64,000 bases of DNA from Atopsyche davidsoni (GCA_022113835.1 JAILWY010000012.1:3100001-3164000); one strand, 5' to 3'. Positions 19,713 to 31,770 are shown, counted from the stretch's first letter. The notes: a model not told the origin generated them from the letters alone. Program-made: numbers and translations.

Positions 19713-21570
19713 CTTATTTACACACAAAAGTTGAACGAGATATCCAATACACTCGCTTGTATCACATGTACTGTTGAAATTACCCATAAAATTAAATGCT
19801 TTGTTCTATCATGAAAATACCTCTTTTTGTGTGTTCTATGTTTTTATTCAATATCTAATTATTTTTAGCGTTCATGACGGAAAGATTTGTTTTCTTAAAA
19901 TAGCATTGTTTGTGTGTTGTTCAGGTATTGCCGCATTAATATTTTAATCTATTTTTGTACCTGAGATCGGTTCCGGGTGATAGGCGGCATATCAATCACC
20001 CGATAAACATCCAACCCCTGAAGCAACACCCGAGCTTTCCAGATTGTGCGAATCATACGATACCCCGGCCCGGGACCAATACATTTACGAAAATCTGAAG
20101 AAGTAAAGAAGATAATGGAGTATCTAAAGTGGGTATCAGTGGACTCTTCACACTTAATGTATGGACGTACATCGCACATCAAAATTCCAGTTAATAAAAT
20201 CGCTGGGTGTTTATTTACTCTGTATGTATTATCGATACAATCCCATCGAATTTGATGCCTGAAGCTCTTTCTATAAAATTTTATAGTAAAAAAAAAACAA
20301 AAATGTTATGTTTAATTACAAAGAAATTAAACATATAAAAATATGATTCAATATGACAAGTTTTTGTTATATATATATATTTAATATTTCATAGTATATA
20401 CAATAAGTAATAATAAAACAGTCAAACGGTCTTTTTCACCTAATAAGAGTAGGTTCAAAAAAATTTTTGGGCCGTAGTTCAAATTTACTTTGTATCTACG
20501 TATAAAAATAAATATATAACAATTTATATTTTATTTTTCATACACAACAAGCAATGAAGAAATTCAGATTGATATGAGTCTGTGATGTGTTTGATATATC
20601 AAAAGACAAAGATGGAAGTGATCAATACGCAAACCAAAACTCCTTTCTTAAACAAACATCTGCTAACTCTGTGTTGAGAAAGCTTAGTTTTCAAGATAAG
20701 AAGAAGAAAATAAATAAAATATATATCCATATTCATCGTTTACTTTAAATACAAGATTTTAATTATTGTAATTTTACATTTCATTAAATATAATTTACGA
20801 AATACCCAAAAAAATGACAACGTGATATAAACAGGAAAAATGTCGAGTTTTTAGATTTTGAAGATGTTCACGTTTTTTAAAATGTTTTTGTAGGTATAAA
20901 ATTAGGAATTAAATTTTTAGTTTACTTCCAGTGCAGGAATACACATATAAGGTATTATATTTTTAAAAAATCACTCAAACATTGCATGAATTTTAAAGAA
21001 TAATAATAGGTTTGCACAAATTAAAATTGCGAGTATTTTAATATATTATTAAGTCTTGATGATTGAGTATACAAGATTATACAAAAAACAAAACGAAGTT
21101 TCCAGACAAATTAATATACTATTTTTCATTATACCAGTTTCGAGTCATATCTAACATTTACATTTTAAAAGGGTGTTTATATTAAAACAAAATTTAATTC
21201 CGCAAATAATTTATCAAATAAATAGAAACACGCAATTAAAATGATGAGAACTTTGAAATTAACGGGAGATTTATAATATGAAAATTCAAAAATTTATTGC
21301 CACTACATGCGTCCATTATCAGATTAATAAAAAAATTCATGACAGTTTGGACATAAAATAAAAGCCATTATTTCTTTTATTTACGAATACGTTAATGTGA
21401 AAAGAAATTATTTATTGTTATAAAAACAAATACACTGTAAATGAAAAACTACCGGAAACTGTTATATATTCAATGATCGAGTCAAAATTTGCAACACACG
21501 TTTTCAGTTATAAAAATAAACATACAGTTTTTTTTTAAATAAATACACGATTTAATGCTACTTTTACTAA
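19713..21570. other. AT-rich non-coding DNA with one balanced patch
   Basis: A patch at 19960-20110 is balanced in composition (gttccgggtgataggcggca, then accccggcccgggaccaata) but has no recognised feature. A short TA run lies near 20370-20384. The remainder is AT-rich without a visible gene. Confidence 0.35.
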
Positions 21571-22008
21571 TTTACATTGGGAGTTATCTACATAAGTTTT
21601 GATTATTTTGTTAACAGATATCAAAGTTTTCCAATAATATATAAAAAATTGTTTTTGAATAATTTTCAACTCATGAAAAGTAATATAGCTGAAACAATGG
21701 AATGTTTCAGGAAGCCATTTGTTTTTATTCAGGATTTTGCAAATGCGACTGCATTACAAAGAGAATACATTTTTCATTATGCAAATTTGATTTGGTTTTA
21801 TTTGATTGCGATTATATCATCTATTGTAAAAACATCATATAGTAAATTTATTAAAGCTAATGCGTTTAATGAAATGGACGATGTTTTAAATATGAAACAA
21901 AAAAACTCCATGTCTATTGTATATGATTATATAAACAACAAATATCCTTTTTATTTAATAACTCATACTGGACATGAGTCAGAATGTAATCAGTCTCTGA
22001 TACTATAA
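21571..22008 (+). other. Unrecognised long open frame in AT-rich DNA
   Basis: The frame is open from after a TAA at 21568-21570 to the TAA at 22006-22008, about 145 codons. The first ATG in frame is at 21673, giving 112 residues. At about one stop per 12-13 codons expected in this composition, such a run is unusual. The peptide has one plausible membrane segment (NLIWFYLIAIISSIV) and a polar C-terminus. There is no signal peptide and no family match I can name. It may be the last exon of a receptor-like gene, a decayed insert, or chance. No clear acceptor site precedes it. Confidence 0.2.
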
Positions 22009-22185
22009 AAAAATTATACTGTAGTGGAAAAATAAAATCGCCTTCAGGGTTTAACGGAGGCTTTCAATATTAAATTTTGTTCCTCGGAGTTATACAAATT
22101 GTTTTTAGCTTTTGTTCGTCTTTTTACGTTTCTACTACCGGAGTCGTCCGTGAAAAGGGTTCTGGCACTTAAATCCAGAAAGTAA

Positions 22186-22216
22186 ACACACACACACACA
22201 TTCATATATATATATA
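22186..22216. repeat. (CA)n then (TA)n microsatellite
   Basis: An acacacacacacaca run is followed after a few bases by atatatatatata. It has simple slippage-prone composition and no other feature. Confidence 0.8.
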
Positions 22217-22295
22217 GATATAAATATATTTATTTGTGTATATATTCAAAGTTGTTATAAAGTAATCAAAAATACTTATATATTGTAGTTTCTAT

Positions 22296-22335
22296 AGGTT
22301 TACAAACCACTGTGCCTTCTGTAGGTTTACAAACC
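22296..22335. repeat. Short direct repeat of aggtttacaaacc
   Basis: The 13-bp word aggtttacaaacc occurs at 22296-22308 and again at 22323-22335, and each copy is itself a near-palindrome. It could be a paired binding site or a small tandem duplication. Confidence 0.5.
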
Positions 22336-22339
22336 TTTC

Positions 22340-24025
22340 ACGTAGTAGCTTGACGAAATGCATACCTAAGTAGGTATTTAATTGTCTAGCTGGATCACTG
22401 TTTCCGAGAAAGTAATTGCTAGGAGGGAGGTGTGGATAGTCGACATTTTGCTACACGTAGAGATAATTGAAATATATTATATAATGTGTTTTAAAAATAA
22501 AGTATTAAAGCTGTGAGAAATACCAAAGCCTCAAAAAATTGTATTTAAATAAAAAAAATATTTAAAATAAGGAAAAGCTATCAATGAACATTTTGGTAAC
22601 AATTTTATCAAATCAGAAATTACTTTTCGATGTGTACTTATTATCAATTATATATTTATTACAAAATTTGTTCTTGAACATTTGTCCGTACTTATCAGCA
22701 ATAGTCTGAAAAATTGATGAGACTGCAGTCCGAGAAATCAATTATTTTAAATTTATATTGTTTTTTTTTGTCAATTTATAAAATATAATATTTATTGCTT
22801 GTACTTTTTTCATGGTGTGTGTTCAAATATTTCAAATAATTTTTATTTATTGCTTAAATCTCCAATCTATCTAAAACAAATAAAAAATATTATCTTTTAG
22901 TTTTATTAAATAGTGGGACACATCCAAGCTCCGATAGTCTGGCAATGAAAACTACAATATTTGTAAAAATACGAGTCTGCAAGAGAAGATGCAAGTAATT
23001 GAAAGTATTCGAAGTCTGGAACGTAAGTGCACGGGAAAATAATAAAAACTGCATAAATAAAAGTTTATTCTTCAAAAGCTTTCGTGTACTTTGAAATTTA
23101 ATTCAATTTGAAATAACAAAAAACAACAGATTTTAGCCAGGATTTTCAATAGTAGATAATCAAAAGTGTGGCCACTAAACTTAAAGGTAATATTTTAACC
23201 AATAAAATAATATCGAAGTATTATAACTTCATCATAATAAGATCTATGTCGATGTAATAAAGTTTCCCTTATAAAAGCAAAAGCTTAAGTTATGTATGGT
23301 CGGGAGAGAATGATAAATTAAATTCCAGTGACGAACTTTAAAGAAGGTCACCTTTAGTCAGCAAACTATTATTAAATCTACCATTTTTTTCCATGAAGTA
23401 GATTGGTTTTGAAAGCGTAACCATATGTGGACACACGCCGGCCATTCAAACCTACCCAAAGCAAAAAAAACGCTTAAAGCTCTACCATAGTTCTATCGTA
23501 CCTTCACTGGGTCTTGACGAAGGGTAAATGAGCTTTATTGGTTTAAAAAAGCACTATTTCACGCCACGAGTGCGTGTGTACCCCAAGAAGGGACTTGCTA
23601 CAGTAAAAATATAAATATTATTAGCAAATATCTAAAAGAATATAAAATGATTTGAAGATCGCTATTTTCTGTGTGGCATATCGATACGATCAATAATGTG
23701 AGGTATTTTATCAAATAGATTGTCTCGAAAAGAATCTACCAAGGGAAATACATGCAATACAATTTAGGGTATTTGAATAGATGACATATAGATTTAAATA
23801 TATGTGGGTTTATTTGCTACCTTAAATTCTGGTGATGGAAAAAAGAAAACGCAAGTGTTTTAAGACACACAAAAAAAACATTCTTTACAGCAAAAATAAT
23901 AGTAATTGATTTTGAAAAATCCTGAAAATAAAAATGATATATTGATAATGAAATATAGAAAGTATGAGTCACTATGGTTATTATAAGTTTATGTGAAATT
24001 TACGTATGTAGAAGGTTTTTTTCTT
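22340..24025. other. AT-rich non-coding DNA
   Basis: I see no coding frame of note and no recognised repeat. A modestly less AT-rich patch lies at 23400-23600. Confidence 0.4.
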
Positions 24026-24430
24026 ACAGATATATTTTAGATTTTCAAGAGGTGTCAATGTTAGAAATAAAGTTTTTCATATTGTATTATTGTACCTCAA
24101 AATGAGCATCACATGTACTACATATTTTTTAAAGTATCCTACGTTCTCGGCGGTTATCCCAACATATATTACAAGGTAAACTTTGTATTTAAGATCTGCG
24201 TGGGATTATCTTATCTCGCAGATATGTCTTAGATATTCAAGAGGTCAGGGTCCGTTAGGATTGGTTAGGGCGAGTCATCCATCTTAACCGAAGAGAACCT
24301 TCCCCCAGGCCGGCAAGTTTGTCTAGTGTACTGTAGCTAGACAGGTACAATACACTGGGAGAGCCACCCTGCCTGAGATATTCTACTAAGGGTGGCCTTC
24401 GCTTTCTCGGTGGATACAATTCTCTCTGAT
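24026..24430. repeat. Partial direct duplication followed by a balanced block
   Basis: The words cagatatattttagattttc aagaggt (about 24027-24053) and cagatatgtcttagatattc aagaggt (24219-24245) are related copies about 190 bp apart. The second runs into a balanced block (ggtcagggtccgttaggatt onward to about 24430). The layout suggests a short dispersed repeat with a duplicated end, but I know no family for it. Confidence 0.35.
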
Positions 24431-26689
24431 TATAAGCTATTCTACGCGAACGTGAATGACGAAATTAGGATGTATTAATATTTGACTAATAATATTGAGT
24501 CCCATACTCGAGTTTTTTCTGGTCCGTTTTGCGAAAAATCAACTGCATCAATCAAAAAAATTTGAACGCAAAAAGTTGGATACATCCCTTCTTCCGCACA
24601 GAATATATTTATATTTCTTGTAAATTTACTTTTAATATGATAAATATGTGTTTTTCCGATTGAAGTGTAGGAATTTGGAGATTCGTCATGTCCCTGTTCT
24701 AAGAGTCCTAAACATTTAAAAGTCTTTTTTTCAATTGGGATTTAAAGATTAAATATAAACCCTGTGTGATTTATTATTTTAAAAATTAAAAAAAAAAAAT
24801 CTTTAACATACCATGGTTTTGAAAAGTCGTCATTTTATCAAATTTTATTTGACCCTGAAAATGGCCGTTAATTAAATAATAAAAAATATAATTTATAGTT
24901 TTTCCAATACTCTATAAAAAAATCAACTTACGACATAGAAAAATAAAGTGACAATTAAATTTAAAAAATTTCGCCAGGTAAAACGGTCCTTTTTTTGTGG
25001 CAGACGGGGAATGGACACCAAGCAAGGTTTGGTAGCAAGACCCTTAATGATTTGAATTTACCGTTTAGCAGTTGCCCCAATGAATTAAATGCGATTCAAA
25101 ATACTCAAGTCATAAAAAATATGCTACATATTTAAACTCAATATTTATCTTTAGCTCGTGCTGCAGCCCTTCTCACTTTTTGTAAATAAATCAACAATAC
25201 TATGAGGCATGCAAATTTTCGGTAATTGATAAAATCACAACGATTCCATGTTTTTTGGCTTAATAAAAGTAGAAAATTTTTTTATTGATCTAATTTTAAA
25301 TTTAATGCAGTTATACTAAAACGATTCTCAGAAAAATAGATATTTATTTGCATATTAGTTTAATATCCTATTATGCGCACGCTCGTTCGGCTTTAAATCT
25401 AGGCCATTATATTCAATGCCATACTTGAATAAACTATGTTTAAAATGGGTTCTAGGAAATCTTTATCAGCTTGAAAGCATTCATTTGCGTTATGTTTAAG
25501 CGCAAAGTTAAACTTAAATTTATAAAAATGTTATATAAAGTAGTATTATGAACTATTAGAATTTAAAAGTTTTAAAAACCTAATGCTTTAATTTAGATAA
25601 AAGTATTTATTTTATACGTTTGTATTTTAAAGATTTTCCGTATTTTAACGTAGATGGCATAAGCCTTATTTTATTTAAAAGAAATACTTAAAACTATTAT
25701 GAGAGTTCTCGTTAAGTTTTATTTCCTTCATAGCTTAAATTATGAAGGATTTTGAAATATTTTTTTTGTTTCTACGTAATATTTACGATATACATATGTA
25801 TTTTTTTTTTACACAATTATTTTTTGTTATTATAATACTTAGTTTATTTGCAGTCCAAATATTTTACTTTTACAATAGTAAAATATTTATACACTTAGAA
25901 ATCAATGGAATAAATGGGACTGTATAAATTCTCAAATCTTGCTATAAAAATATACAAATACAGTTCATACAAAAACCTTTTTTATTATTATATAGAAAAA
26001 TAACTATACGTTTAACCAAATGTTCGTCGGTTTTATCCACAATAAAAAAATTGATTTGGTTTCGCTCACGGTTGTCTGTTTTGGCAAATTGGTACGTTTA
26101 CCGCATATGACATATATTTGACTAAAATTTGACATTTTTTCCTGTTTTCTGTCTGGGAATTCATAAAAAAATGTGTGATATCTTTAAAAAAATATCGTAT
26201 TTGGCATCTAAATTCAGGAATGGTAAAACAAGTAGCGAATTTATGAAATGCGTCCCCCAGATAATTCAAAGCATACTTTTTAATAAACCATAAGCCTCGT
26301 GGTTTAGCAGCTAGCACGCTCAGATATGAATATCAATGGAGAATTTTTTTGTTTTCAAATTTATTTAAATTATCCACGGCAGACTGGTCTAATTTGTACA
26401 TTTAAACACAAAAGACAAATATCCAAATGGGTAGGAGAGATTACGGTTAATTTTGTTTGTGAGCGCTTGTGACTATCAAAGGTTTTTTTTCTATCGAATG
26501 AATTTCTTTATAGATAAAATCACAAATAATTTATACAAAGTTTATTTACCTGAGATTTTATAATTGGCGTGCAAGTATGCTCACCGTTAAAACATGAAGG
26601 TCAAGTATAATTTTGATGTATTATACAATCGTTTTAAAAATTGATGCATGGTAAAATTTTTCATTATGCTTATAATTAGCATTGCTGGG
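24431..26689. other. AT-rich non-coding DNA
   Basis: The sequence is AT-rich throughout with many homopolymers. Short frames such as 25742-25927 are Phe/Ile-rich, as expected from composition. Nothing else was recognised. Confidence 0.4.
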
Positions 26690-26886
26690 CAGATTAATTG
26701 AATGTGGTTAGCCGAGATAGGCAGGTCGGTTGGAACCAGCGGGGGGTGAAATTAGGATCAGCCATCATCCCCATCCATAGACGTGCACTTCCTGAGTCTA
26801 TGGTCTTCTGCTACAGACAAGCACTGTTAATATCACAGGCCGGCCGGTCCCATAATGTGCCGAGGGTACGCGAACCTGAATATTAA
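26690..26886. other. GC-richer block, unrecognised
   Basis: This is a block of about 195 bp of balanced composition with sharp edges in AT-rich DNA. It contains gtcggttggaaccagcgggg and acaggccggccggtcccata. A 62-codon frame crosses it but shows no domain. Sharp edges suggest an inserted repeat or a conserved element rather than gradual base drift. Confidence 0.3.
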
Positions 26887-27647
26887 GATTGAAGTAGAAA
26901 AGCATTATATTTTATCACTTTGACGTAGCTGAAAATATTTAATGATGTTTTTGTTATAATTATATATTTCAAGGTACCTTAATTAATTCGATACATACTA
27001 ATAAAAACCAAGAAAATATTAAAAAAATAATACCTTTTTCTAGAAACACTAAATATATAAAACAACGAGAAAAAAATGTGTGGTTTTAACGCTTAAACAG
27101 AGCAAAAATTTTGAGCACTTGTTAATTGAAACCCATATCAAATATTGATACGGGTTTTGAAAATAATGGCATTAAAAAATATTCAAACAATATTAAATAA
27201 CAAAATTCGAATATTAATAATATATTGGTAAAAGTTTTTTATTACGTTAAACAAAAAGCATTCATTCTTCTGAACAATATGCCGGCATGCTTTTGTACGC
27301 GGCCGAGCCTACATTTGCAAATGTTGATTTTATTAATAAATAAACAAACCAAACGGTTTCAAAAACCTTTCAATTTCACATCAAGTGCTTTGATACTCTA
27401 TAGACATATTATCAAATTGGTTCATAGGTCCACAATCCTTTTCATGCTCACAATTATTAATGAATTCCAAAAACAACAAAGAATAGAAAAAAAAACCTAT
27501 TTGCAATCTTTGATCACATGAAAAAATGCATTATAGCTGAAAACGTGCCTAATTTTTTTAAAAGTGGTCCGTGTACAAAATATTTGTATAATAAAAAATA
27601 GGTAATATACTTCTAAATCCGTAGATTTTTTCTGTCGTTGTTATGGG
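26887..27647. other. AT-rich non-coding DNA
   Basis: A 98-codon frame (27225-27521) starts at a non-ATG codon and has no recognised feature. Nothing else was seen. Confidence 0.35.
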
Positions 27648-27912
27648 TAGATTTGGTTTTTGAGTGTTGAGTTGCTACAAGACAATTTGATCCCCGTACT
27701 GGAACCTTCTTCAGGGTTTTTGTTTGTGCAGTATTTTTAGGTTTTCACTCGTATCGGAGCATATAAGCTTGATGCATTTAAAAATGACGTATTAAAACAC
27801 AGACGAGCAGCAATAAAAGATACACAAATACCCTGAAGACGGTTCAAGCACGGAGACTAAAACGTCGGAATACTAATAACATGAAGTAGCTCAAAACCCA
27901 AGAATCCAATTC
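27648..27912. mobile_element. Foldback (MITE-like) element
   Basis: The left arm (about 27652-27726) and right arm (about 27821-27903) are imperfect inverted copies. The left contains ggttttt, gagttgctac, ccccgtactggaacc and cttcttcagggtttttgt. The right contains acacaaataccctgaagac, ggttcaagcacgg and gtagctcaaaaccc. The loop of about 95 bp has no coding capacity. It is probably a non-autonomous DNA element; no autonomous partner is in the window. Confidence 0.65.
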
Positions 27913-28608
27913 AATTCAACAAAACAACACATATTGAATTTATATTTACATACCTAATGGAAGATATAAATATATATGAGCTTGTTTGTTTTATATTGCA
28001 AAATATTATTTTTCTATCTTATATTTAGAATTATATAAAATATTACTGAATATTCCCATATGATTAGCGTAGCTGGCAGCAACTTACGCCCTGGGGCTAT
28101 AACCACATTATCCAAGTTATTAAGGTTGTAATCGTATATTATACTAAATATTACTGTAATTAAATAACCAAGATAAATATTGAAAAGAAAAATACAATAT
28201 TATATTATTAGGAGTTATTTTTCGGGCGTCATGCTGCGTAGTTTTTGTTTGTGCCTTCTGCTGCCAAATATTGACATCATCTGCGGGTGTAATTTTCACA
28301 AACTGTCAAATCAAACTTTGCCCCCTTGAAAGAAATATATATTTATGAAGAATAATTGATCATTCAATGTGTTACTTATAAAAAAGCTATTGATGATTTT
28401 AAAGTTAACATTGAAATATGCCGCGTTTTATTCTGAAATGATTACATTTAATTACCTTGCAAATGGGTACTACTCAAAGGTTTCAAAATAATTAATATTA
28501 AAAAAAACGCATTTTTAATCCATATAAGTGTATTTGTGTATACAATATTTAAGGTGATCGATCGACACATTGCATGATATAAAAACTCATCGAATTATTT
28601 TGGTAATT

Positions 28609-28620
28609 GAATGTTGTGTT
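28609..28620. repeat. Target-site duplication of tRNA-foldback copy 2, left
   Basis: gaatgttgtgtt is repeated exactly at 28987-28998, on the other side of the element. It is complex enough not to be a chance match of AT-rich DNA. Confidence 0.7.
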
Positions 28621-28986
28621 ACATATGTCGATTTTTTGATTAACGTCAATCAGATGCGTATTTATTACCCATTACGAGTTTTTTAAATTATATTATTACT
28701 AATATGATTAGGCACATTAGTTCATACATAGAAGATGATTTAAAGAAACTCTCAGGAAAATATCATCGTGATTTGTGAGGTTGGCCTGGGTACATTGGTT
28801 CATATGTAGAGTATGATTGTTAGAAATTCTCGATAAACGGAAGTGATTCGTTAGTACAAGGGTTAGTACACCGGTCATGTAAACCAGGGGATGTGGGTTC
28901 ATATCCCACACAAATCACGGTGATATTTTTCTGAGAGTTTCTTTAAATCATCTTCTATGTATGAACTAATGTGCCTAATCATATTA
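28621..28986 (+). mobile_element. tRNA-headed foldback element, copy 2 (complete, with duplication)
   Basis: The element is 366 bp between 12-bp direct repeats. It has a lead block with aacgtcaatcagatgcgtat, a left arm of about 74 bp (28701-28774), a spacer, a tRNA-like unit (28843-28918) and a right arm (28912-28985) that is the near-perfect inverted copy of the left and includes the end of the tRNA-like unit. A 12-bp duplication is in the range for LINE-mobilised SINEs, whereas the inverted arms are DNA-element-like. The arrangement may have arisen by a fold-back during reverse transcription, or by nested insertion of two copies in opposite orientation. Confidence 0.75.
28843..28918 (+). 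tRNA. tRNA-like unit inside repeat, TGT at anticodon position
   Basis: The 76-nt unit has acceptor ends gtgattc and aaatcac (six of seven pairs), a D-stem gtac/gtac with GG in the loop, an anticodon loop catgtaa (TGT, threonine-type, with a one-base bulge in the stem) and a T-arm gtggg/cccac with loop ttcatat. The CCA end is not encoded, as expected. Because the same unit recurs in repeats at 19.4 and 36.5 kb, I call it a tRNA-derived SINE head rather than a working tRNA gene. Confidence 0.55.
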
Positions 28987-28998
28987 GAATGTTGTGTT
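28987..28998. repeat. Target-site duplication of tRNA-foldback copy 2, right
   Basis: This is an exact copy of the 12 bp at 28609-28620. Confidence 0.7.
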
Positions 28999-29204
28999 CG
29001 CATTATTCATTCTTTCTAAAATATTGTTAGGTAGTCAATGCAGACATGAAACAACAAGGAAAAACCTTTAAAAAAGGCTGTAAAGGAAAGGTTGAATCTC
29101 GGATATCAGGTTTTTTGACAAGTCGCATAAGATAAATACACATTTCTCAGGTCAGCATATAATGACGTAATACAACTGGTGCTGAGTTATCATCGCGAAG
29201 TCCA

Positions 29205-29510
29205 AAAGTATGCGCGGTCCCGCACAGATATATCTTCACGCTTGGCTGCGATATTTTCTTTCAGGCGCGTTCGAAAGTGGCAAAAGCAGGAGGACGTTTA
29301 CAAATGCACGCTTGATGCCAATAAATAACCCTCATTGTGCTCCTTTTGGCGCACAGTCGGGGCTGGTCGCCGCCGCGGTGAGCCTCGCCACCCCCGTTAT
29401 TTCAATTGATCGCGACCGGAAGGATTGAAAAGTCGAGCGAGACGGGGGCGAGGGGGTGGGCCTGATGAATCGAGGGGCGCTTCTGAGACTCTTAAGGGTT
29501 TCCTACTAAT
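29205..29510. other. GC-richer island
   Basis: The island is balanced to GC-rich (gctggtcgccgccgcggtga; gcgagacgggggcgaggggg). A 72-codon frame crosses it without recognisable features. It may be conserved non-coding or regulatory DNA; no splice signals of note. Confidence 0.3.
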
Positions 29511-29811
29511 TTGATGAACACGCCCCTTCAGCGGATTGAAAAGCCTTATTTTGGTGAAAGCCCAAAGTCCACACCTGAATACATTGAAAAAAATCTGATG
29601 TTACATAAATTTATTTGTGTCTAGGGTGACCAATACAAATATACTCTCAATGTTAAAAAGCTCATTACATTTAGTAATTAGTAACACATTTATATAAAGG
29701 TTTATTTTACAATAGCCTGGTTCATCTAGCAACTCGTGGTGTAATCATTTTTTAAGTTAAGGCTTTTCATTTGAATAGAGTAGCAATCGTACTTGCAGGT
29801 AATATATAAAA

Positions 29812-30007
29812 TATAATGATAAAAGTAGCTTTTTATTTTGTCTTCACTTTGAGTTTATTATATTTTTTTGCATGACTAGTTTCGACCAAATAGACTAGGT
29901 CATCATCAGATGCATAACTAAACTAGTTATGCATCTGATGATAACCTAAAAAAATATATAATAAGCTCAAAGTGAAGACAAAATAAGAAGCTACTTTTAT
30001 CATTATA
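29812..30007. mobile_element. Foldback (MITE-like) element with central 19-bp perfect palindrome arms
   Basis: The outer arms tataatgataaaagtagct and its inverted partner pair from 29812 and 30007 inward. tgtcttcactttgag pairs with ctcaaagtgaagaca. The centre has atcatcagatgcataacta (29902-29920) paired perfectly with 29924-29942 around a 3-nt loop. The left arm has about 25 bp (gcatgactagtttcgaccaa and neighbours) absent from the right. There is no coding capacity. A single-stranded copy would form one long hairpin. Confidence 0.75.
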
Positions 30008-30014
30008 ATAATAG

Positions 30015-30051
30015 ATCTTCACCAATCAAATGCCTTGTCCCTCAACAAGAT
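30015..30051. repeat. 37-bp exact repeat, copy 2
   Basis: Identical over 37 bp to 18591-18627. It starts just outside the foldback element ending at 30007. The flanks of the two copies differ. Confidence 0.7.
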
Positions 30052-31500
30052 AATATTTAAAAGTTTTCAATTTATTGATATGTAGACAAACAATAGTTCA
30101 TATTATGTTTTTTATCCAAATGCATTTCATTTACGAAGATAATATATGTATTTTATCGAGTGGCTGTGGCGCGATGGCGCAGTTGAAACTGTTCAAGCGT
30201 CAAGCTTATTTGTTACTCCCCAGTGTGTTCTTGAGGGCAAGCGCAGTTTTCCAACTTAACACAAGCAAAGCCAACAGCTGCGAATAATTGTTTTCAAAAT
30301 ATTATAACCATAAGGATATGCGATCCTGTGATTAAGAATTATATACTGAGAACCGATTAGTACAACTAAGCATTTAATAAAGATTTTACACGTATAAAGC
30401 AGACGAGTGTTGGCAGTATGAAAATTAGTATACGATTGTGCAAAAATATTTTACAGACATACTCTTAGGGGTAGTGGTTTCTGAAATCCATTCGTCTTCA
30501 AGTACAAATCAATTGATTTTACGACGGGCCAAACTTTGGTCAGCTATTGCCCTTCATTTTTTATGTAAAGATCTTCTTATTTAATCCGCCTTGAAGTTCA
30601 GTGGTTAAGACGCTTGTTTTTCTTCTGTGATGTCATTATTTGTCTTTAGGTTTTTAACAATAAAAAAGTTTTTAACAACGTAATTACTACGAAGAAAGCA
30701 AGGCAATAGAATATCAAATCGAATTGGTTATTTACATTTTATATTAAAGAGTTGTCAATTTTCATACTAATTTTTTGTCTGACCTTAGATATATTTCACC
30801 CTCAAAATTACAAGTCTGTATCATTATTTTCAGTTCATTGAAGATTTTTCTAAGAATAGAAATAGATCTTCAGTTTGCAGTCAATAAGCATTTTATAAAA
30901 AATATTTATATTAAAAAAAACGTAGTAATTTTATATGGCTAAAAGCCGATGAATCCTTTTTATAAAGCTATACAATTTTATTTTAAAATATGGATTAAAT
31001 AATATAAAGTGTTATTCTACTAATAAGATTAAATAAACATATGTAACATATTAAATACTTGTTGAATACTAAGTAAACGGAATACGTGTTAAACGTATTA
31101 AATTAAATACACGTTGGCTAATAGAACCTTAAAACTATTAACTCCTACACTATAATCTCAGATTACGTTTTTATGTGAATTTTATTTGTATGTATTCTCA
31201 TTTATATTAATTTTATAATTATGAGGTCCTCTCAATATGCGGTGTTCTTAATATTCATTTCTTTTCAGCTTGGTCAAAAAAAGTTGGTATTCATTCAGTT
31301 CATTTTTAGTATTTGTACAAAAGTATTTATGCAAACATTCAACAATAATACAATGCTTATACAAGTAATAAAGATTGTACTACAGCAGAAAATTCAAATG
31401 ATCATTAATATATAAACGTTATTATGATTTTGTTTTCATTGTTTAAATTTAAAATAAACCGAGGGTTGATAATCCCTGAAATGAACGGATGTGATAAATT
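30052..31500. other. AT-rich non-coding DNA
   Basis: A tRNA box-A-like word, agttcagtggttaagacgc, lies near 30595-30614, but I find no box B at the expected distance, so it is at most a decayed SINE head. A balanced patch occurs around 30160-30280. No gene was recognised. Confidence 0.35.
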
Positions 31501-31770
31501 GATCAGTAGAATGTATCTTTTTGCGGAGAAATGAAAAATTCGCGACACTTCAGCAGCAGAACTGCGCTCAGCCGGCATTGCATCGTGAATATTACGTATC
31601 AACCGGAAACACAGGACGGAATATCAAAACAGGATTTGCAACGACCGTGGCCGTTTGATAGTACCGAAGAAGCCTCGAGGCTTCGGACGCCGGCGGATTT
31701 GAATACGGGGATGAAACGCAGTATTATGTATTATTCCTGAAATTTGCACCGACAGGGACGGCGGGAAGTA
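31501..31770. other. Balanced island with a 69-codon frame
   Basis: The frame 31531-31740 (+) starts at ATG and stays open through the island (cttcggacgccggcggattt). The peptide is Ser/Arg/Thr-rich with no recognised motif. It is more likely a stop-poor island than a gene. Confidence 0.25.

Noticed and set aside
28843..28918. A functional threonine tRNA gene
   Set aside because: The same unit is repeated in foldback elements, the anticodon stem needs a bulge and one acceptor pair is mismatched, so it is a SINE head.
30595..30614. Box-A-like tRNA promoter word
   Set aside because: No box B or tRNA fold follows.
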